A stretch of DNA of 64,000 nucleotides, from NCBI GenBank assembly GCA_035712025.1, contig DASTBO010000138.1, positions 13,807 through 77,806 on the forward strand, written 5' to 3'. Shown in pieces: positions 58,474-64,000 of the stretch. Each line of letters starts with the position of its first letter. The stretch's first letter is position 1. A model generated the notes under the pieces. The model searched no databases. It was not told where the DNA came from and worked only from the letters and a program-made list of their open reading frames with translations. Made by a program: the position numbers and the translations under genes. The DNA is from VAYN01 sp035712025 (GTDB lineage: Bacteria > Actinomycetota > Thermoleophilia > Solirubrobacterales > 70-9).

Positions 58474-59691
58474 TCAGGTCGTAGCGGCCATCTGGCCGCC
58501 GTCGACCAGGGCCGGTTCGCCGATGTGGAAGCCCTGGGCGTAGTCGATCTCGAAGGCGCGGACGAGAGCGAGGGTCTCGGAGTTCTCGATCCCCTCGGCG
58601 ACGGTCTCCTGGCCGAAGGCCTTGGCGAACTGGACGAGGGCCTGGACCAGGCGCTGGTCGGTGGGGGAGGAGGGGAGCTCGCGGATGAACTCGACGTCGA
58701 TCTTCAGGTGCTGGACCGGCAGTTCCTTCAGGTAGCTGAACGAGCTGAAGCCGGTGCCGAAGTCGTCGAGCCCGAGGCCGCAGCCGAGCTCGGTGACGGC
58801 GTTGGCGAAGGCACGGGCGTGGCTCATGTTGGAGATCGCCGCCGTCTCGGTGATCTCGAAGTCGAGCCAGGCGGGGTTGAGCCCGTCGGCGATCGCGGCG
58901 CGGACGTCGGCGATCAGCCGCGGGTCGGAGAGCGAGGCGCCGCTGACGTTGACGGCGATCGGCTGCGAGCGCCCCGCCAGCTCGATCGCCTTCGAGAGCA
59001 CCAGCCGGTCGATATCGGTGATCAGCCCGAGCTGCTCGGCGGTGGGCAGGAAGGAGGAGGGCGGGATGACGTCGTCGTTGTCGTCGAGCATCCGCACCAG
59101 CAGCTCCTCGCGCGCCACGCACTCCTTGCGCAGGTCGAAGATCGGCTGCGCGTAGACGACGATCCGCTGCTTGTCGATCGCCTCGCGGATGCGGTCGGCC
59201 CAGGTCAGTTTCAGGTTCGGGCCGCTGGCCGCGTCGACGGCTCGGCCGCCGCCCGCCTCCTTGGCTTCGCAGAGGGCGATGTCGGCGGTGATCATCAGCC
59301 CTTCGGCGGAGACCTCCTCGCCGCTGCCGCCGAAGGTCGCGATCCCGACGCTGGCGCCGACCGCCGGCTGGCCCCGCTCGCGCACCAGGGCGATCAGCCG
59401 CTCGGCGGTCGCCATCGCCTGGGGCGGCGTGGCCCGCGGCAGCAGCAGCCCGAATTCGTCGGCGCAGATCCTGGCCGGCAGGTCGTCGGCCCGGGACTCC
59501 GCCCGCAGCGTCGCCGCCACCGTCTGCAGCAGCCTGTCGCCGGCCTCGTGGCCGAGCGAGTCGTTGACGAGGTGGAAGGCGTCGATGTCGAGCAGCAGCA
59601 GCGCGCCGGGCCGCTCGCGGTAGAGCGGGTCGAGGATCCGTTCTTCGATCGCTTCCACGAAGCTGTCTCTGTCGTAGAGCCCGGCAGTCAT
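58474..59691 (-). CDS. GGDEF-EAL protein with degenerate GGDEF and altered EAL motif
   Basis: 405 residues from ATG 59691. The first domain keeps DIDAFHLVNDSLGHEAGDRL but has ICADEFGLLL where GGDEF is expected, so it probably does not make c-di-GMP. The second domain has VYAQPIFDLRKECVAREELL (EEL in place of EAL), FEITETAAISN, LDDFGTGFSSFSYLKELPVQ, LKIDVEFIREL and VAEGIENSETL. Most metal ligands are kept, so c-di-GMP hydrolysis or binding remains possible. No sensor or membrane segments; soluble. Confidence 0.9.
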   Translation of the reverse strand: MTAGLYDRDSFVEAIEERILDPLYRERPGALLLLDIDAFHLVNDSLGHEAGDRLLQTVAATLRAESRADDLPARICADEFGLLLPRATPPQAMATAERLIALVRERGQPAVGASVGIATFGGSGEEVSAEGLMITADIALCEAKEAGGGRAVDAASGPNLKLTWADRIREAIDKQRIVVYAQPIFDLRKECVAREELLVRMLDDNDDVIPPSSFLPTAEQLGLITDIDRLVLSKAIELAGRSQPIAVNVSGASLSDPRLIADVRAAIADGLNPAWLDFEITETAAISNMSHARAFANAVTELGCGLGLDDFGTGFSSFSYLKELPVQHLKIDVEFIRELPSSPTDQRLVQALVQFAKAFGQETVAEGIENSETLALVRAFEIDYAQGFHIGEPALVDGGQMAATT

Positions 59692-59865
59692 TGGACGAGA
59701 AACGACTTTACAAAGAATTAGGTAGAGCGTGGGAACCTTTACTTGAGTGGTCGGCGGCAACCACTCCCCTGCCACCGCATGGCGCTATCCTTCCGCTCAG
59801 CCTCGAGCCTCGGCCCGGGGTTTTTCTTCTGTAACGACTACCTCAGGCACGGAACGAGGGAGAAG

Positions 59866-60030
59866 ATGGCTCGCGGAGATGTCCGCATTGCGGTGACGTT
59901 GGCTTGCGAAGAGTGCAAGCGGCGGAATTACCAAACCAACAAGTCCCGGCGGAACACTCCGGACCGCGTCGAGATGCGCAAGTTCTGCCGCTGGTGTGGC
60001 CACCACACCCCTCATAAGGAGACCCGGTAG
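59866..60030 (+). CDS. rpmG: 50S ribosomal protein L33
   Basis: 54 residues from ATG 59866, after GAGGGAG. VTLACEECKRRNYQTNKSRR and MRKFCRWCGHHTPHKE show L33 with two CxxC pairs, the zinc-binding form. It heads the rpmG-secE-nusG-rplKAJL block. The 174 bases before it hold its promoter, but no clear -35/-10 pair was found. Confidence 0.96.
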   Translation: MARGDVRIAVTLACEECKRRNYQTNKSRRNTPDRVEMRKFCRWCGHHTPHKETR

Positions 60031-60036
60031 CTCCCG

Positions 60037-60558
60037 ATGGCAAAGACCCGCGCACAGCGCAAGGCCGAGCGCCGGGCTCGGGAAGCTGAGGAGCAGAAAC
60101 GCTCCGGCGGGCACGAGAGCCCGACCCAGGCTCAGCACGACACGCAGGTCCCGATCTCCGGCGACGAGGCGTTGATCGAGGCACGCGAGCTGGGCATGGC
60201 CGCTGGCGCCTCGGAGGAGGAGCTGCGGCTCCCCGAGGACCCGAAGCCTTCGCGCAGCGACCAGCGCAGCGAGAAACGGGTCGCCAAGGAAGCGGAGAAG
60301 CGCAAGCGCGAGGAGCAGAAGCGGCGCGAGCGCCAGCAGCTGGACAAAAAGCAGAAGCAGGCGAAAGCCGAACGGCAGCGCTCCGGATTCATCGGCTTCC
60401 TCATATCCTGTTGGCAGGAGCTGAAGAAAGTCCAGTGGCCGGATCGCGAGACGCTGATCCAGGCGACCGCTGTGACCATCCTCTTCGTCGCCGTCGCGGC
60501 CGCCTACCTCGGCGCTCTCGACGCGGCATTCAGCTGGCTCATCAAGCAGATCCTCTAG
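60037..60558 (+). CDS. secE: SecE translocase subunit with long charged N-terminal extension
   Basis: 173 residues; SecE in most bacteria is much shorter. The C-terminal 60 residues (GFIGFLISCWQELKKVQWPD, RETLIQATAVTILFVAVAAA) are the standard amphipathic helix and single membrane helix. The first 110 residues are highly charged, Lys/Glu/Arg/Gln-rich, probably a coiled coil. It is an essential part of SecYEG. The adjacent nusG gene is typical. Confidence 0.94.
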   Translation: MAKTRAQRKAERRAREAEEQKRSGGHESPTQAQHDTQVPISGDEALIEARELGMAAGASEEELRLPEDPKPSRSDQRSEKRVAKEAEKRKREEQKRRERQQLDKKQKQAKAERQRSGFIGFLISCWQELKKVQWPDRETLIQATAVTILFVAVAAAYLGALDAAFSWLIKQIL

Positions 60559-60586
60559 CGAGGGTCCCGAGACAAAGGCTTCCTAG

Positions 60587-61108
60587 ATGTATCGCTGGTA
60601 CGTGATCAACACCTACTCCGGGCACGAGAACAAGGTCAAGCACAACCTCGAGCACCGGGTGCAGACGATGAGCCAGAACCGCAACGTGCGGCAGGTCGTC
60701 GTCCCCACCGAGCAGGTCTCCGAGATGAAGGACGGGCAGAAAGTCCAGACCGAGAAGCGGACGATGCCCGGCTACGTCCTCGTCAACATGGAGATGACCG
60801 ACGACGCCTGGGGCCTGGTGAAAAACACGCCGGGCGTGACCGGCTTCGTCGGCTCGCGCAACAAGCCGGTGCCGCTCTCCAAACCCGAGGTCGACCGCCT
60901 GCTCCACCGCGAGACCGCCGAGCGGCCCCGCACCCAGGCCCAGTTCGCGATCGGCGAATCGGTCAAAGTCATCTCCGGCCCGCTTTCCGACTTCTCCGGC
61001 GAGATCGCCGAGATCAACGAGGACGCGGCGAAACTCAAGGTGCTGGTCTCGATCTTCGGCCGCGAGACGCCGGTCGAGGTGGGCTACGACCAGGTCAAGA
61101 AGATCTAG
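60587..61108 (+). CDS. nusG: Transcription termination/antitermination factor NusG
   Basis: 173 residues. MYRWYVINTYSGHENKVKHN begins the NGN domain. PGYVLVNMEMTDDAWGLVKN and TPGVTGFVGSRNKPVPLSK follow. The KOW domain is seen in FAIGESVKVISGPLSDFSGE. It binds RNA polymerase and couples transcription to Rho or translation. It sits between secE and rplK. Confidence 0.97.
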   Translation: MYRWYVINTYSGHENKVKHNLEHRVQTMSQNRNVRQVVVPTEQVSEMKDGQKVQTEKRTMPGYVLVNMEMTDDAWGLVKNTPGVTGFVGSRNKPVPLSKPEVDRLLHRETAERPRTQAQFAIGESVKVISGPLSDFSGEIAEINEDAAKLKVLVSIFGRETPVEVGYDQVKKI

Positions 61109-61141
61109 GTCGCGAAGACCGCTACCCTCCCCGATCCGCTC

Positions 61142-61564
61142 ATGGCTAAGAAAGTCCTCACCCTCATCAAGCTGCAGATCCAGGCCGGCAACGCCAACCC
61201 GGCGCCGCCGGTCGGCCCTGCCCTCGGTCAGCACGGCGTCAACATCATGGACTTCTGCAAAGCGTTCAACGCGCAGACGCAGAACGAAGGCGGGACGATC
61301 ATCCCGGTCGAGATCACGGTCTACGAGGATCGCTCGTTCACCTTCATCACCAAGACGCCGCCCGCCGCCGTCCTGATCAAGGAAGCGATCCGGATCTCGA
61401 AGGGCTCGGGCGAGCCCCACGTCAACAAAGTGGGGACGATCTCCGACGCGCAGATCCAGGAGATCGCCGAACGGAAGATGCCCGACCTCAACGCCAACGA
61501 CATCGACGCCGCGAAGAAGATCATCGCCGGCACCGCCCGCTCGATGGGCGTCGACGTCGCCTAG
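61142..61564 (+). CDS. rplK: 50S ribosomal protein L11
   Basis: 140 residues. IKLQIQAGNANPAPPVGPAL and GQHGVNIMDFCKAFNAQT are the N-terminal L11 block, and the C-terminal RNA-binding region includes GTARSMGVDV. It forms the GTPase-associated center with 23S rRNA. Confidence 0.98.
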   Translation: MAKKVLTLIKLQIQAGNANPAPPVGPALGQHGVNIMDFCKAFNAQTQNEGGTIIPVEITVYEDRSFTFITKTPPAAVLIKEAIRISKGSGEPHVNKVGTISDAQIQEIAERKMPDLNANDIDAAKKIIAGTARSMGVDVA

Positions 61565-61573
61565 GAGATCTTC

Positions 61574-62329
61574 ATGGCCCACGGCAAGCGATACCGCCAG
61601 CAGTACGACAAGGTCGACCGCGACCGGGCCTATCCGCCCGCCGAGGCGATCGCGCTGATCAAGGAGACCGCCAGCACCAAGTTCGACGAGACGGTCGAGC
61701 TCCACATCCTGCTCGGCGTCAACGTCCGTCACGCCGACGAGCAGCTGCGCGGAACGCTGGCGCTGCCGCACGGGCTGGGCAAGGACGTCACCGTCGCCGT
61801 CTTCGCCCAGGGCCAGCAGGCCCGCGACGCCGAGGCCGCCGGTGCCGACTACGTCGGCGGCCAGGACCTGGTCGAGAAAGTCCAGGAGGGCTGGACCGGC
61901 TTCGACGTCGCGATCTCGACCCCGGAGATGATGAAAGGCGTCGGCCAGCTCGGCCGCGTCCTCGGACCCCAGGGCAAGATGCCGAACCCCAAGGTCGGCA
62001 CCGTCACCGACGACGTCGAGAAGGCCGTCAACGACTCCAAGTCGGGCAAAGTCGAATACCGCACCGACCGCCAGGCGATCGTCCACATGGCGATCGGCAA
62101 GGCCAGCTTCGACGAAGGCAAGCTGCTGGACAACTTCACCGCCGTGATCGACGAGATCAACCGCGCCAAGCCTTCCTCGGCCAAGGGCAAATACATCGTC
62201 TCCGCCACCCTGGCGACGACGATGGGCCCCGGCATCCGCGTCGACTCCGGCAAGACCGCCGACCGCGATGGCGCCGAGTCGGCCGCCGCTCCGGCCGAGG
62301 AGACCGCACAGGAGCCGGCGACGGTCTAA
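61574..62329 (+). CDS. rplA: 50S ribosomal protein L1
   Basis: 251 residues. ETVELHILLGVNVRHADEQL, LGRVLGPQGKMPNPKVGTVT and VEYRTDRQAIVHMAIGKASF are family signatures. A short Ala-rich acidic tail follows. L1 also represses its own operon in other bacteria by binding mRNA; whether a site exists here was not tested. Confidence 0.98.
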   Translation: MAHGKRYRQQYDKVDRDRAYPPAEAIALIKETASTKFDETVELHILLGVNVRHADEQLRGTLALPHGLGKDVTVAVFAQGQQARDAEAAGADYVGGQDLVEKVQEGWTGFDVAISTPEMMKGVGQLGRVLGPQGKMPNPKVGTVTDDVEKAVNDSKSGKVEYRTDRQAIVHMAIGKASFDEGKLLDNFTAVIDEINRAKPSSAKGKYIVSATLATTMGPGIRVDSGKTADRDGAESAAAPAEETAQEPATV

Positions 62330-62395
62330 GCTCCGTCGCCGCCAACCGCAGACCACCGGCGGGGCAGTGCCCAGAAGCCCGGTGCAGGTGAGACG
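62330..62395 (+). promoter_or_regulatory. Likely ribosomal L10 leader
   Basis: The gap between rplA and rplJ is GC-rich with paired segments (CGCCGCCAACCGCAGACCAC then CGGCGGGG). The position and the AACCGCAGACC segment suggest the L10(L12)4 mRNA-binding leader. This is based on position and a partial pattern only. Confidence 0.45.
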
Positions 62396-63133
62396 ATGAA
62401 CCGCGAGGAAAAGTCAGCAGCCATAAAAGAGATCGTCGCCGAGATCGAGGGATCTGAGGCGATTTTCGCTGTCGACTACCGCGGCATCAGCGTCCCCCAG
62501 GCCGCCCAGCTGCGCGCGAAGCTGCGCGAAGCCGACGCCAGCTTTCGCATCGTCAAGAACCGGCTGACCAAAATCGCCGCCGACCAGGCCGGCGAGGAAC
62601 GGCTGGCCGAGCTGCTGAAGGGGCCGACCGCGCTCACCTTCGTCCGCGGCGACACCGCCCAGGCGGCGAAGGCGATCACGACCTTCAACAAAGAGCACGA
62701 CGTGCTCACCTACAAGGGCGGCTTCATGGAGGCGACCTCGCTCGACGAAGTCGCCTTCAAATCGATCGCCAAGCTGCCCGGCCGCGAAGTCCTCAACGGC
62801 CAGCTCGCCGGCGTCGTCGCCAGCCCGCTCACCGGCCTGGTGCGCGGGCTCGGCTCGATGATCCAGGGCCTGGCTCTCCAGCTCGGCCAGATCGCCGAGC
62901 AGGGACTGGTCAGCGGCGAGGCTCCGGCAGCCGGCGCGGAGGAGGCCCCGGCCGAGGAGCCGGCTGCCGAGGAGCCGCAGGCCGAGAAAGCCGAGGAGGC
63001 CCCGGTCGAGGAGGCCCCCACCGAGGCGGCCAGCGGCAACGAGCCGCCGGCGGATCAGGCGGAGGCCCCCGACGAGGAGCCGGAGGCGGCAGCAGAGACT
63101 TCAGATGAAGATTCAAACGAGGAAGAGGGGTAG
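62396..63133 (+). CDS. rplJ: 50S ribosomal protein L10 with long acidic tail
   Basis: 245 residues. EIVAEIEGSEAIFAVDYRGI, SFRIVKNRLTKIAADQAGEE and VLTYKGGFMEA match L10. The last 80 residues are an unusual Glu/Ala/Pro-rich tail, much longer than in most L10 proteins; its function is unknown. It anchors L7/L12 on the stalk. Confidence 0.95.
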   Translation: MNREEKSAAIKEIVAEIEGSEAIFAVDYRGISVPQAAQLRAKLREADASFRIVKNRLTKIAADQAGEERLAELLKGPTALTFVRGDTAQAAKAITTFNKEHDVLTYKGGFMEATSLDEVAFKSIAKLPGREVLNGQLAGVVASPLTGLVRGLGSMIQGLALQLGQIAEQGLVSGEAPAAGAEEAPAEEPAAEEPQAEKAEEAPVEEAPTEAASGNEPPADQAEAPDEEPEAAAETSDEDSNEEEG

Positions 63134-63139
63134 CGACAG

Positions 63140-63535
63140 ATGGCAACCAAAACTTCAACCGAGGACTGGATCGAGGAGCTGAAAAGCATCTCGGTGCTCG
63201 AGCTCTCCGAGCGGATCAAAGCGCTCGAGGAGGAGTTCGGCGTCTCCGCGACGGCCGTTGCGGCCGCTGCGCCGGCCGCGGCCGGCGGCGGCGGTGGTGG
63301 CGAGGACGGCGGTGCCGAAGAGTCCTCGACCGTCGACGTCATCCTCAAAGAGGTCGGCGGACAGAAAGTCCCCGTCATCAAGGTGGTCCGCTCGGCGACC
63401 GGTCTCGGCCTGAAAGAGGCCAAGGCGCTCGTCGACGAGGCTCCGAAAGCGATCAAAGAGGGTGTCGATCGCGAGGAGGCCGACAAACTCAAAGCCGAGC
63501 TGGAGGAGGCGGGCGCGACGGTCGAGCTCTCGTAG
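63140..63535 (+). CDS. rplL: 50S ribosomal protein L7/L12
   Basis: 131 residues. N-terminal dimer region LKSISVLELSERIKALEEEF, an Ala/Gly-rich hinge, and the C-terminal KVPVIKVVRSATGLGLKEAK with ALVDEAPKAIKEGV that contacts elongation factors. It starts 6 bases after rplJ. Confidence 0.97.
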   Translation: MATKTSTEDWIEELKSISVLELSERIKALEEEFGVSATAVAAAAPAAAGGGGGGEDGGAEESSTVDVILKEVGGQKVPVIKVVRSATGLGLKEAKALVDEAPKAIKEGVDREEADKLKAELEEAGATVELS

Positions 63536-63689
63536 AGCCCGATCTCGCCCGCGCAATCCCGCTCAGGGAGCCAAGCTCGAGGCAGCGTGCGGCCGTGTGT
63601 TATTTTCCGCGGTCGCGCGCCTTTTGAGTGCCCCTGCCCATATTTGCGCTGTATCCACGTCCCTCTGACCGTCCGAGGAGTCGCCGACT

Positions 63690-64000
63690 TTGGCACGTTC
63701 CAACGCTGCCCCCGTAACCCGTAGGAGCTTTTCCCGCCTAGACAACCCTCTCGAGGTCCCCCACCTGATCGACATCCAGCGTCGCTCTTTCGAGGCGCTG
63801 ACGGATCCGAAGGAAGGTGGCCTGAGGGAGACGATCAACGACATATCCCCGATCGAGGACTACACGGGGAACCTCCAGATCGTCTTCGGAGCCTTCAAGT
63901 TCGAGGAGCCGCCGCACTCGATCGAGGAGTGCCGGGAGAAGGACATGACGTACTCGCGGCCGCTGACCGCGACCGTCGCCTTCCAGAACAAGGAGACCGG
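63690..64000 (+). CDS. rpoB: RNA polymerase beta subunit, N-terminal part (3' end outside window)
   Basis: Starts at TTG 63690 with GAGGAG 9 bases upstream. PHLIDIQRRSFEALTDPKEG, NDISPIEDYTGNLQIVFGAF and ECREKDMTYSRPLTATVAF match the RpoB N-terminus. The frame is open to the end of the window. The 154 bases before it hold no clear terminator or promoter. Confidence 0.95.
   Translation, partial: MARSNAAPVTRRSFSRLDNPLEVPHLIDIQRRSFEALTDPKEGGLRETINDISPIEDYTGNLQIVFGAFKFEEPPHSIEECREKDMTYSRPLTATVAFQNKET

Overview
The window is a chromosomal segment from a high-GC bacterium, most likely an actinobacterium of the Thermoleophilia (Solirubrobacterales-like). This lineage call is an inference. It rests on the very GC-rich codon use, frequent GTG/TTG starts, the topA-tmk-holB cluster, a B12-dependent ribonucleotide reductase, a primary sigma factor of actinobacterial layout and large secreted proteins with many YHYR-type Fn3-like repeats. 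No rRNA, CRISPR array, complete insertion sequence or prophage was seen, and most genes look chromosomal.

Layout. 1-13 kb: tail of a LuxR-type response regulator, a 1.8-kilo-residue secreted repeat protein, msrB, a secreted CAP-domain protein, a thioesterase, an MFS exporter with a HAD phosphatase, and a MacB-type ABC transporter pair. 13-25 kb: a P450, a membrane protein carrying half a VOC domain, nrdJ, a hemolysin III-type membrane protein, a SnoaL/TetR/glycosyltransferase group facing a secreted protein across a strong dyad, a MarR gene divergent from a YceI/flavin-reductase operon, a siroheme-synthase N-domain protein and a nucleotide-sugar epimerase. 25-34 kb: an archaeal-type topA with tmk and holB, a GT2/DUF2304 pair, a histidine kinase/response regulator pair and clpP. 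34-46 kb: a Nei/Fpg glycosylase with an unusual N-terminus, a SprT-like protein, a large membrane protein coupled to a 45-residue peptide, MerR and Cys/Met PLP-enzyme genes, tRNA-Thr(CGT), a TMEM175-like channel, an RRE-ThiF-like enzyme in an operon with a type-5 uracil-DNA glycosylase, an MMPL transporter and pgsA. 46-51 kb: folE2, the primary sigma factor, small enzymes, tRNA-Tyr with an antisense PD-(D/E)XK endonuclease gene against its 3' end, and an SDR/MerR pair. 51-56 kb: an extracytoplasmic cluster (two cupredoxins, a two-domain multicopper oxidase, a NosD-like beta-helix protein, a CxxxC thioredoxin-fold lipoprotein). This is the best candidate here for an undescribed system. 56-64 kb: small genes, tRNA-Thr(GGT), an acyl-CoA dehydrogenase, a degenerate GGDEF-EAL protein and the conserved rpmG-secE-nusG-rplK-rplA-rplJ-rplL-rpoB block, with rpoB cut by the window edge.

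Other notable signals are a 45-bp palindromic repeat present twice (once between genes, once in frame inside holB), a perfect 13-bp inverted repeat inside the HAD gene, and several long-armed hairpins at convergent gene ends. All functional calls were made by reading the sequence. No database search was run.
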